Notes: generated by a model from the sequence alone, not told the origin. 5,271 nt of DNA from an uncultured Slackia sp. (GCA_900553775.1 USEZ01000132.1:1-5271), one strand, 5' to 3'; counted from the first letter of the stretch, positions 1 through 5,271 are shown. Translations and numbers: made by a program.

Positions 1-518
1 ATGCGGGCGGTCTGCCAGCCGTATGCCGCGATCCAGCCGCCGATGACGGGGCTCATGATGGCGCCGAGCAACGAGCACGCGACGCCGATTACGCCAAGCA
101 CGGTTCCGTTGCTCTTCACGAACCAACGATTGACCATGGTAGGCGTGGCGATATACATCCAGAATGCCGCAGACGCGCCATACAAAACGCCATAGAGATG
201 CCACTGCCACGGCGCGGTGAACCAAGCACATGCCAGCGACGACAGCGAGAACACCGCCGCAGCGCCGGTCATGATCCAGCGCGGATTGTATTTGGAGAGA
301 AGCTTGCCGGCAATGGGAGTGCAGATGGCTGCAACCCAGGGCTGGATGGACATGTAAAGAGAAGCTTCGGTCTGAGACCAGCCGAACTCGTTGATGACGG
401 GCGTCAGGAACAAACCGGCGTGGTTTGCCATGAAGCCCAGCGGGACAGCATAAAACGCCACGCAGGCGATTGCGATCGCCCAAGCATAATTGCTGCCTTT
501 GGCATTGGTAGTTCCCAT
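1..518 (-). CDS. MFS transporter, oxalate/formate-antiporter-like, N-terminal part (runs off the left edge)
   Basis: This is an inner-membrane secondary carrier of the major facilitator superfamily; only the first 172 residues are visible, roughly five of the usual twelve membrane helices. Hydrophobic segments lie at about residues 12-31, 53-71, 81-99, 107-127 and 140-163. Between the second and third is a degenerate MFS motif A, GKLLSKYNPRW (71-81). The stretch NRWF (130-133), a short hydrophilic turn, a Gly-rich helix, and then GW near 167-168 is the pattern I know from the oxalate:formate antiporter and monocarboxylate-carrier branch, so a carboxylate substrate is likely but not proven. 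The ATG at 516-518 is preceded by AAGGAGG (523-529) four bases away, which fixes the start. It follows CoA-transferase A on the same strand, but two hairpins and its own copy of the shared 21-bp element lie between them, so separate transcription is plausible. It could supply the acid that the neighbouring CoA-transferases activate. Confidence 0.88.
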   Translation of the reverse strand, partial: MGTTNAKGSNYAWAIAIACVAFYAVPLGFMANHAGLFLTPVINEFGWSQTEASLYMSIQPWVAAICTPIAGKLLSKYNPRWIMTGAAAVFSLSSLACAWFTAPWQWHLYGVLYGASAAFWMYIATPTMVNRWFVKSNGTVLGVIGVACSLLGAIMSPVIGGWIAAYGWQTAR

Positions 519-564
519 TTTTCCTCCTTGTCTCTTGCGTGCCCCCTGCAAAGGGCCCGTCTAG

Positions 565-585
565 TCAACAAGCAAAAACCGTGCC
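565..585 (-). promoter_or_regulatory. Shared 21-bp upstream element, copy in front of the MFS gene
   Basis: Read on the minus strand this begins GGCACGG, continues TTTTTGCTTG and ends TTGA. It matches the element before CoA-transferase B at 19 of 21 positions and the one before CoA-transferase A at 14 of 21. It points toward the MFS gene and ends 46 bases before its ATG. It overlaps the 3' arm of the long hairpin at 572-627. A regulator-binding site or core promoter part is inferred; the binding factor is unknown. A TTGACT directly at its downstream end (minus strand, 563-568) resembles a -35 box, but I see no convincing -10 box at the right spacing. Confidence 0.6.
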
Positions 586-627
586 GAAGGGGCTTGCTGC
601 AACAAGCCCCGAAGACACTGTTTTTGC
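572..627 (-). terminator. Long two-part hairpin between CoA-transferase A and the MFS gene, probable terminator
   Basis: The inner stem is GGGGCTTG (589-596) with CAAGCCCC (603-610), a perfect 8-bp stem around a 6-base loop. An outer stem pairs GCAAAAACCGTG (572-583) with CACTGTTTTTGC (616-627), 12 positions with one mismatch, separated from the inner stem by 5-base internal loops. The A-run before and T-run after the core give a terminator-like shape on either strand. On the minus strand it lies 53 bases after the CoA-transferase A stop. Its 3' arm on that strand is also the shared 21-bp element of the MFS gene. Confidence 0.55.
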
Positions 628-644
628 AGGCTGTCGGAAACCAG

Positions 645-666
645 GGGGCGTCTTTGCGGACGCCCC
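645..666 (-). terminator. Hairpin just after the CoA-transferase A stop codon
   Basis: GGGGCGTC (645-652) pairs perfectly with GACGCCCC (659-666) around a 6-base loop, 13 bases past the TAG of CoA-transferase A. There is no T-run directly after the stem on the minus strand, so it may end transcription weakly, act together with the next hairpin, or protect the 3' end of the message. Confidence 0.5.
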
Positions 667-679
667 GCGAAACGTGCGA

Positions 680-1924
680 CTACTTATCGGCCTTGAGCAC
701 GCCTTTCTCATACAAGGCGGCAACCTCTTCGGCGCTATAGCCGAGCTCTTCCATAACGTCTTTGGTGTCGGCGTCGTATTTCGCGCCGCCGCGCACGATC
801 TTGCCCGGATGCTTGGCGAACTTGGGGAACATGTTCACCTGTTTCACCGTCGTCTCGGTGATTTCGTCATAGCAATCGACAAACACCTCTCGCGCCTGAT
901 ACTGAGGGTCGCGAAGCATGCGCTCGTAGGTCATATGGGGAGACACGGGCACGCCCATGGAGCTGAACTGCGCATTCACCTCATCGACCGTATGCGAGAG
1001 GCAATACTCGTCAAGCGCGGCGCGGAATTTGGCGGCTCGCGCGGGCAAGGGGTCGCCGATGTCTTTGCATCCGGGAGCGCGCGTGATGGACGGATAGGTG
1101 CCGAGGGGCTGGAAGTCGGGATCGTCGGCGAAACCGAAGAACTCGACAAGCTTGCGAACTGGGCCGGTGCCGCCCACGGCAACCTGGACAAAGCCGTCCT
1201 TGCACTTCTGGGAGCCGGCGCAGGCCCCGACGAAGTCTTCGTTGCCGATCGGCGTAGGCTGGATGCCGTGATTGATGCCGTCCGAAAGCGTGGCGCCCTG
1301 GACGCGCACGAGCGACTCGAACTGCGTGCAGTCGATGGATTCGCCCTCTCCGGTTTCGCGAGCGCGAATGACGGCGGCAAGCGTCGCCCATGCGCCCATG
1401 AGACCGGTCATATAGTCGCCCGTAAACGGCTTGGTGACCGAAGGCGGAGTGCCGGGAAAGCCGTTGAGGCTCGCATATCCGGAAAACGCCTGGCCGATGG
1501 GGTCGAACGACGCCTTTTTGACGTAGTCGGGCTCTCCCGTCTGGCCGAACCCCGAGATATGAAGAATGACCAGGGCGGGATTATGCTCCCACAGCACCTC
1601 GTCGGTCAGACCCCATTTCTTCCACGTGCCTCCCTTGGAAGACTCGACCAGCACGTCGGCATCCTTGATGAGGCGGAAAAGGATTTCCTTGCCCTCATCG
1701 GTAGGAATATTCAGCGTCATCATGCGCTGATTGCGCCGTTCCGCAGACCATGCGTCGCCATACATGCGATACATGTCGGGAGCGATGACGCTCTCAAGTT
1801 CGATGACGTCGGCCCCTTGCTCGGCGAACAAGCCGCAAACGAACGGGCCAGCTATAACCGACGCCGCATTGATGACCTTCAGGCTCTGCAGGTTGCCGAA
1901 CCGAGGACGATCAGCCGCTTTCAT
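680..1924 (-). CDS. CaiB/BaiF-family CoA-transferase (family III), copy A
   Basis: This is a 414-residue cytoplasmic enzyme expected to move CoA from an acyl-CoA donor to a carboxylic acid. Family III enzymes form interlocked dimers and use one aspartate that carries the acyl group. Visible marks are the N-terminal fold with AGPF (25-28) and GADVIELE (37-44), SGFGQTG (124-130), the probable catalytic Asp170 in GDYMTGL (169-175), and GEGESID (192-198). The C-terminal part has the family's DPQYQAR and KHPGKI motifs. Length matches E. coli CaiB (405). Upstream ATG-capable sequence would add 108 residues, but the AAGGAGG at 1932-1938, seven bases before the ATG at 1922-1924, and alignment with copy B fix the shorter start. 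It is divergent from copy B and followed by the MFS gene. Relatives act on carnitine, bile acids, oxalate/formate or aromatic acids, so the substrate is open. Confidence 0.93.
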   Translation of the reverse strand: MKAADRPRFGNLQSLKVINAASVIAGPFVCGLFAEQGADVIELESVIAPDMYRMYGDAWSAERRNQRMMTLNIPTDEGKEILFRLIKDADVLVESSKGGTWKKWGLTDEVLWEHNPALVILHISGFGQTGEPDYVKKASFDPIGQAFSGYASLNGFPGTPPSVTKPFTGDYMTGLMGAWATLAAVIRARETGEGESIDCTQFESLVRVQGATLSDGINHGIQPTPIGNEDFVGACAGSQKCKDGFVQVAVGGTGPVRKLVEFFGFADDPDFQPLGTYPSITRAPGCKDIGDPLPARAAKFRAALDEYCLSHTVDEVNAQFSSMGVPVSPHMTYERMLRDPQYQAREVFVDCYDEITETTVKQVNMFPKFAKHPGKIVRGGAKYDADTKDVMEELGYSAEEVAALYEKGVLKADK

Positions 1925-1948
1925 GTGCAAACCTCCTTGACGATATGC

Positions 1949-1968
1949 CGCTCGTTTCGATTCGAGCG
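1949..1968. repeat. 20-bp near-palindrome upstream of the CoA-transferase A ribosome site, possible operator
   Basis: CGCTCG (1949-1954) and CGAGCG (1963-1968) form a perfect 6-bp inverted repeat around TT-TCGA-TT, and the central TCGA is itself self-complementary. In all 16 of 20 bases are symmetric. It sits 10 bases upstream of the AAGGAGG of CoA-transferase A and 10 bases from the shared 21-bp element. It could bind a dimeric repressor or fold in the leader RNA; the sequence alone does not decide. Confidence 0.4.
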
Positions 1969-1978
1969 ATTTCGCCAA

Positions 1979-1999
1979 ACGGAAAGCAAGAAGCATGCC
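1979..1999 (-). promoter_or_regulatory. Shared 21-bp upstream element, copy in front of CoA-transferase A
   Basis: On the minus strand it starts GGCATGC, continues TTCTTGCTT and ends TCCGT. It matches the CoA-transferase B copy at 16 of 21 positions and the MFS copy at 14 of 21. It points toward CoA-transferase A and ends 54 bases before its ATG. This is the most diverged of the three copies, but the GGCA-G and TTGCTT blocks are intact. About 15 bases upstream, TGCTATGCG (minus strand) weakly resembles an extended -10 box. Confidence 0.5.
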
Positions 2000-2114
2000 G
2001 GCGCCGCGACGCACCGCATAGCACACATGGACCAAGGCGGAACGACCTCGAACCGGGCCATCCCGCTGTGCGCTTTCCGCAACCGAGCCGCCCTCGAAAA
2101 CCAAGTCGGCGCTA

Positions 2115-2135
2115 GGCATGGTTTTTGCTTGCTGA
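2115..2135 (+). promoter_or_regulatory. Shared 21-bp upstream element, copy in front of CoA-transferase B
   Basis: It reads GGCATGG, then TTTTTGCTTG, then CTGA, and ends 28 bases before the ATG of CoA-transferase B. It is 19 of 21 identical to the MFS copy. AAAACCA at 2097-2103 is complementary to TGGTTTT at 2119-2125 inside it, so a short hairpin or extended symmetric site is possible. The CoA-transferase A copy faces the other way with centres 136 bp apart, so the two form an inverted pair across the divergent region. Confidence 0.6.
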
Positions 2136-2163
2136 TTTTCGTCCGCTCGGAAAAGGAGGAACA

Positions 2164-3399
2164 ATGGCTGAAGAAACCCCGATGTTCGGGCCGCTGCAGG
2201 GCGTGCGCGTATTGAACCTTTCGCAGGCGATCGCCGGTCCTTTCGCATGCGCCATGCTCGGCGACCTAGGCGCCGACGTCATCGGAATCGAAAACCCCAA
2301 AGGCCGAGACACCTCGCGTCCCAACCCCGTGCTTGGCGGCTGGGGCACGCAGATGGACCGACGTAATTCCCGCTCTCTTTGCATGGACGTGCGCAAAGGC
2401 CGCGGGCGCGAGCTGTTCTTCGTGCTCCTGAAAGAAGCCGACATCCTCGTGGAAGGATTTCGCGGCGGGCAGATGCGGAAATGGGACATGTCCGACGAGA
2501 CCCTCTGGGAAATCAACCCGTCGCTGGTCATCGTCCATATTTCGGGATTCGGCCAAACCGGCGTTCCCGAATATGTGTCCAGGGCAAGCTTCGACGGCAT
2601 CGGCCAGGCCTTTTCCGGCTACATGGAAATGAACGGCTTTCCCGACCGCCTTCCCATTCCCGCCTTTCCCCAGCCTTCCGACTATTTCACCGGCCTTTTC
2701 GGCATCGTCGGCGCGCTGGCGGCGCTTCACCGCGCGAAAGAAACGGGGCAAGGGGAAAGCATCGACATCGCGCAATACGAAGCGATGCTGCGCTGCTCGG
2801 GGTTCTACGTGTGCAATTACCTCAACACCGGGGCGCTGCCGAGACGCGAAGGATCGCATTCGACCAGTTCGGCGGGGTACGGTGCCTATACCTGCAAAGA
2901 CGGCGTGGCGCTGTACGTGCTGGTTCTCGGCGCCGGCGTCGTGCGCAATGCGCTCGCAACGCTCGGCCTCGACATCAATAAGGAACCGTTCTACGACGGA
3001 ATGGGGCTGTGCGGCATGAATACTCCCGCCGGCGACAAGCTCGAAGAGGCGCTTGCCGACTTCTTCGCCGCCCATACAGGAGCCGAGGCCGAAGAAATCC
3101 TGCTCGGCGCGGGCGTTCCGTGCAGCAGGATCTACACGTTCGCCGACTGCGCGGCCGACCCTCATTACCAGGCGCGCAAATCGTTCACCGAATGGAAAAA
3201 CGCCTACGACGACGGCACCGTCCGTGGCGTGAACGTCGTTCCAAAGCTCAAGAACAATCCCGGCAGAATCGCCAAGGGCATGCCGCTCGTCGGCCAGCAC
3301 AACGAAGAAATCCTGCATTCGATCGGCTGCAGCGACGCGGACATCGAAGCCTTGTACGCATCGGGCACCATTCGCCAAGAGCATTCGCCGATCGGATAG
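2164..3399 (+). CDS. CaiB-like CoA-transferase (family III), copy B
   Basis: This is a 411-residue cytoplasmic family III CoA-transferase. Key marks are FGPLQGVRVL at the N-terminus (8-17), IAGPF (23-27), GADVIGIE (36-43), SGFGQTG (127-133), the probable catalytic Asp173 in SDYFTGL (172-178), ETGQGESIDIA (193-203) and the C-terminal NNPGRI-KGMP motif. The FGPL start, the SDYF context and the NNPG ending recall E. coli CaiB (crotonobetainyl/gamma-butyrobetainyl-CoA:carnitine CoA-transferase), closer than copy A does, but no other carnitine genes are in view, so I give no symbol. AGGAGG (2154-2159) lies four bases before the ATG; an in-frame TTG at 2125 would add 13 residues but lacks a ribosome site. 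Copies A and B share about 56 of 92 residues between A 86-177 and B 89-180 by eye count. They could be alternative enzymes for related acids or two subunits of one enzyme. Confidence 0.94.
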   Translation: MAEETPMFGPLQGVRVLNLSQAIAGPFACAMLGDLGADVIGIENPKGRDTSRPNPVLGGWGTQMDRRNSRSLCMDVRKGRGRELFFVLLKEADILVEGFRGGQMRKWDMSDETLWEINPSLVIVHISGFGQTGVPEYVSRASFDGIGQAFSGYMEMNGFPDRLPIPAFPQPSDYFTGLFGIVGALAALHRAKETGQGESIDIAQYEAMLRCSGFYVCNYLNTGALPRREGSHSTSSAGYGAYTCKDGVALYVLVLGAGVVRNALATLGLDINKEPFYDGMGLCGMNTPAGDKLEEALADFFAAHTGAEAEEILLGAGVPCSRIYTFADCAADPHYQARKSFTEWKNAYDDGTVRGVNVVPKLKNNPGRIAKGMPLVGQHNEEILHSIGCSDADIEALYASGTIRQEHSPIG

Positions 3400-3410
3400 A
3401 CGGCAACGCC

Positions 3411-3449
3411 TGCTGAGGCCGCCCTTCGAACAGAGAAGGGGCCTCAGCA
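3411..3449 (+). terminator. Strong hairpin after CoA-transferase B
   Basis: TGCTGAGGCC (3411-3420) pairs perfectly with GGCCTCAGCA (3440-3449), and inside it CCTTC (3423-3427) pairs with GAAGG (3435-3439), leaving a 2-base bulge and a 7-base loop. It begins 12 bases after the TAG of CoA-transferase B. The stem is as strong as a typical intrinsic terminator but no T-run follows; its last two bases overlap the next hairpin. Confidence 0.6.
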
Positions 3450-3488
3450 CCCTGCCCGATGGGAAGCCGAGCCCCATCGGGCAGGGTG
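3448..3488 (+). terminator. Second, 16-bp perfect hairpin downstream of CoA-transferase B
   Basis: CACCCTGCCCGATGGG (3448-3463) pairs over all 16 positions with CCCATCGGGCAGGGTG (3473-3488) around a 9-base loop. It shares bases 3448-3449 with the previous stem, so the two ends compete slightly. No T-run follows on either strand; the CTTTCT near 3499 is too far away. A tandem terminator or 3'-end stabiliser for the CoA-transferase B message is the likeliest role. Confidence 0.55.
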
Positions 3489-3524
3489 GACCGCTTCCCC
3501 TTTCTGTCCGCCCTCCACTCCTAC

Positions 3525-3546
3525 GGGGCCTTGCTCCACAAGCCCC
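3525..3546 (+). repeat. Small hairpin resembling the one at 589-610
   Basis: GGGGC-TTG (3525-3533, with one bulged C) pairs with CAAGCCCC (3539-3546) around a 5-base loop. With one inserted base and one deleted base it aligns almost fully to the hairpin core at 589-610, including the TTGCT and CA of the loop. It may be a second member of a dispersed terminator or small repeat family. Confidence 0.35.
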
Positions 3547-3589
3547 ATTTCGCCGCTTCTTCTTCCCCTTTACGAATGCGGCAACTTTC

Positions 3590-3631
3590 GGTCGGGATTC
3601 GTCGCATCCTCCTTTGCGACGAATCCCGACC
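3590..3631. repeat. 17-bp perfect stem-loop with a CCTCCTT loop in the gap before the HNH gene
   Basis: GGTCGGGATTCGTCGCA (3590-3606) pairs without a mismatch with TGCGACGAATCCCGACC (3615-3631). The 8-base loop is TCCTCCTT on the plus strand. The stem lies in the 366-base gene-free gap between CoA-transferase B and the HNH gene, 134 bases before the latter's start. No T-run follows on either strand, so a classical intrinsic terminator is doubtful. The plus-strand loop carries the anti-Shine-Dalgarno core CCTCCTT. A structured small RNA, a leftover of a mobile element, or a binding site are all possible. Confidence 0.6.
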
Positions 3632-3727
3632 CTCCTCTCTCGGTAATCGCACCGACACCCGCAAGCACAGCAAGCGCTCTTTTCCCGCACGCCGCGAGCC
3701 GCCCACGCGTCCGCCACATTCACGCGA

Positions 3728-3733
3728 TACAAT
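3728..3733 (+). promoter_or_regulatory. Probable -10 box of the HNH-protein gene
   Basis: TACAAT matches the TATAAT consensus at five of six positions in an otherwise GC-rich stretch, 32 bases before the GTG start. Transcription would begin near 3740, leaving a short leader with the AAGGAG ribosome site. I see no good TTGACA-like box 16-18 bases upstream, so the promoter may be weak or need an activator. Confidence 0.4.
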
Positions 3734-3765
3734 GGCACTTTTCCATCTCGCCGAAAGGAGAATCG

Positions 3766-5205
3766 GTGTCTTCCCCGATTCGCACCCTCCTAGAAATAGT
3801 GCGGCTGTACCGCAAAGGCTTTCGCCCCGTCGAGTTCGTCCGCGACGCCGACCGCATCTCGCTGCATCCCAGCGGATGGCGCGCGAACGGATCGGGGCGC
3901 TTCAAAACCGCCGACGACGCGATCGAATACCTGGAATCGGCCAAGCCCGAGCAGTGGCGCCAGATTTATTGCGGCATGACGCCGTTTCTCGTGTCGGACA
4001 AGGGCAACGTGAAGCATGTCGACGGCAGCGCCGTGAAAATGAACCTGGCGAACGGCCGCTATCAGATCATGTACAAGCCCGAAGACCCGCGCGGACGCGG
4101 GCGAGACGGACGCACCCACAAAAAACGCGTCTATCGCTCGATGCTCGTAGCCATGGCCTGGCTCGATTTTCGCAAAGGCGACGTCGAGCATGAAATCCAC
4201 CACGTCAACGGCTACCGTACCGACGACCGCGTGGCCAATCTCATGGTGGTCGACCACGACGAGCATATGCGCATCCACAACCTGGGCCCGTGCGGCTTAA
4301 GCGGCATGCCCGACGAACGCATCGTGGACGCGCCCGCCGCCTGCGATGGCGAGACGGGCGGAGCCGACGAGCCCGAAACCTACGCGGGGTCGCATGTCGC
4401 CCTGAAGCCGGCGAGCGACAACCGAAGCGAAGCGCCGAAGAAGAAGCGCCGTCGCGGCAAGCGCGGCGGAAAAGGACGCGCGGCGGCGCAGGACGCCCAG
4501 GCTGCCGGCGAAACGCAAGACGCGCACGACGAGGACGCGGCGAAGCGAAGCGATGCCGACGGCGGCACGCCCCAGAGAAAAACGCCTCAGGCGCACGATT
4601 CGCATGAAGAGCACGATGCAACGCCGAGCGCCGCGCCCGATACGGCGGAAAAGCCCCGCAACGAGAACGCGCGCCGCAGCCGCAAAGAGAAGCCGAAGCG
4701 CGAAGGCGGCGGCAACGCGGCGGCAAAGCCCGAAACCGCAACCGACTGGAAGGCGGCGCGCGCGGCGCTTTCGGACGCGGTCGAAGAATTCCTCGATACC
4801 GTAGGCGCGCACGACGCGGCGACGCCCGCCGACGAGAAGGCCGCCAACAAGGCCGCAAAGCCCGTCTATAAGGCGTTGAAGCCCTTTGCCACCTGCCCTG
4901 ACGCGATCGAAAGCTTCGATGCGGCGCTTACGGGGATCCGCACGGTGGCACGCGCCTACGCCGAATCTGAGGCGGCCGTTCCCGCGCCCGTCCATTCGAT
5001 GCTCGGCACGATGCATCAGACGGTCAAAGAATCCGTGAAGCGCATCGTGAACGAAGGCGACGCGTTGGAAACGCAATGTTTGCGCGAGCTTTTGTGCGAC
5101 GAGGCCGCAAAGCCCCTGTTCAAGAAAACCCCGCATGCGCGCAAGTTCCGCCAGTGCATCTCGATCGTCGACTCGCGCAACGAAAAGGCATCGGAAAACG
5201 CATAG
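3766..5205 (+). CDS. HNH endonuclease-domain protein with NUMOD4-like module, charged linker and unknown C-terminal domain
   Basis: This 479-residue protein is probably a DNA-binding or DNA-cutting protein of unknown biological role. Residues about 62-102 (EQWRQIY, then FLVSDKGNVKHV and a GRYQIMY strand) look like NUMOD4, the module in front of many phage HNH nucleases. Residues 120-172 carry the HNH fold: conserved RVYRSMLVAMAW, then EIHHVNG (143-149), Asn158 in VANL, and DEHMRIH (165-171); His145/His146, Asn158, His167 and His171 are candidate metal or catalytic residues. Residues about 195-325 are Ala-, Lys-, Glu- and Asp-rich and probably disordered, with a basic patch PKKKRRRGKR (224-233). 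Residues about 327-479 look helical and I do not recognise them. Family members usually stop soon after the HNH motif, so this is unusually long. The GTG start has AAGGAG (3755-3760) five bases upstream. No phage, intron or restriction genes adjoin it in view. The coding call is firm; nuclease activity is inferred. Confidence 0.87.
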   Translation: MSSPIRTLLEIVRLYRKGFRPVEFVRDADRISLHPSGWRANGSGRFKTADDAIEYLESAKPEQWRQIYCGMTPFLVSDKGNVKHVDGSAVKMNLANGRYQIMYKPEDPRGRGRDGRTHKKRVYRSMLVAMAWLDFRKGDVEHEIHHVNGYRTDDRVANLMVVDHDEHMRIHNLGPCGLSGMPDERIVDAPAACDGETGGADEPETYAGSHVALKPASDNRSEAPKKKRRRGKRGGKGRAAAQDAQAAGETQDAHDEDAAKRSDADGGTPQRKTPQAHDSHEEHDATPSAAPDTAEKPRNENARRSRKEKPKREGGGNAAAKPETATDWKAARAALSDAVEEFLDTVGAHDAATPADEKAANKAAKPVYKALKPFATCPDAIESFDAALTGIRTVARAYAESEAAVPAPVHSMLGTMHQTVKESVKRIVNEGDALETQCLRELLCDEAAKPLFKKTPHARKFRQCISIVDSRNEKASENA

Positions 5206-5271
5206 CCGCGCGCGGTGCGCTACCCTGGAGAAAAGAGCGAACCGAGCGGCGCGGGCGGTCGGAAGCGCGAT

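Noticed and set aside
539..2215. Open frame of 558 codons on the plus strand opposite CoA-transferase A
   Set aside because: It lies antisense to a clear CaiB/BaiF gene, has no ribosome site, and its protein shows no recognisable family pattern; GC-rich genes often leave such open antisense frames.
1925..2248. A 108-residue N-terminal extension of CoA-transferase A
   Set aside because: It would overlap the start of CoA-transferase B on the other strand, has no family similarity, and the internal ATG at 1922-1924 has an ideal AAGGAGG.
3521..3607. Minus-strand mini-ORF of 28 codons whose ATG abuts AAGGAGG in the loop of the stem-loop at 3590-3631
   Set aside because: The ribosome site touches the ATG with essentially no spacing, and the peptide has no recognisable features.
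2266..3738. Open frame of 490 codons on the minus strand opposite CoA-transferase B
   Set aside because: Antisense shadow; low-complexity Arg/Ala/Gly-rich translation with no ribosome site, running through the strong hairpins at 3411-3631.
3734..3745. GGCACTTTT-like stretch upstream of the HNH gene as a fourth copy of the shared element
   Set aside because: Only the first block matches; the TTGCTT core is missing.
3459..4193. Open frame of 244 codons on the plus strand crossing the gap and the start of the HNH gene
   Set aside because: No ribosome site, crosses the 17-bp stem-loop, and its end overlaps the well-supported HNH protein in another frame.
4241..5136. Several long Arg/Ala-rich frames on both strands inside the HNH gene
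   Set aside because: Composition shadows of the GC-rich, Ala/Lys/Arg-coding linker; no ribosome sites or domains.
5206..5271. CCGCGCGCGG palindrome and TACCCT box after the HNH gene as terminator or next promoter
   Set aside because: The palindrome has no loop or T-run, and a lone TACCCT without a -35 box or visible downstream gene is too weak to call.

Overview
The window is GC-rich and densely coding, with strong AAGGAGG-type ribosome sites. The gene content is a major facilitator superfamily (MFS) carrier and two CaiB/BaiF-type CoA-transferases. Together these suggest an anaerobic, high-GC gut bacterium such as a member of the Coriobacteriia/Eggerthellaceae. That placement is an inference from style and content; there is no marker gene here.

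Layout. Positions 1-518 (minus) hold the N-terminal 172 residues of an MFS transporter that runs off the left edge. Positions 519-679 hold two hairpins and a candidate control element. Positions 680-1924 (minus) encode a 414-residue CaiB/BaiF-family CoA-transferase (copy A). Positions 1925-2163 are a divergent promoter region. Positions 2164-3399 (plus) encode a second, 411-residue CaiB-like CoA-transferase (copy B). Positions 3400-3765 contain no credible gene but are rich in strong stem-loops: two overlapping hairpins just after copy B, a small one near 3535, a 17-bp perfect one at 3590-3631, and a probable -10 box near 3730. Positions 3766-5205 (plus) encode a 479-residue protein with a NUMOD4-like/HNH endonuclease module, a long charged linker and an unrecognised helical C-terminus. 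The last 66 bases hold nothing I can call.

How the genes fit together. The carrier and the two CoA-transferases look like one metabolic unit. The carrier would bring in (or exchange) a carboxylate, and the CoA-transferases would activate it by moving CoA from an acyl-CoA donor, as CaiB does for carnitine/crotonobetaine/gamma-butyrobetaine. The substrate cannot be read from the sequence. The best evidence for a unit is non-coding: a 21-bp element (GGCAyG, one base, then TTyTTGCTT and a short tail) occurs once upstream of each of the three genes, always in the direction of that gene. It looks like an undescribed shared regulatory site. The HNH gene is separated from the unit by the hairpin-rich gap, appears to have its own promoter, and is probably functionally unrelated.
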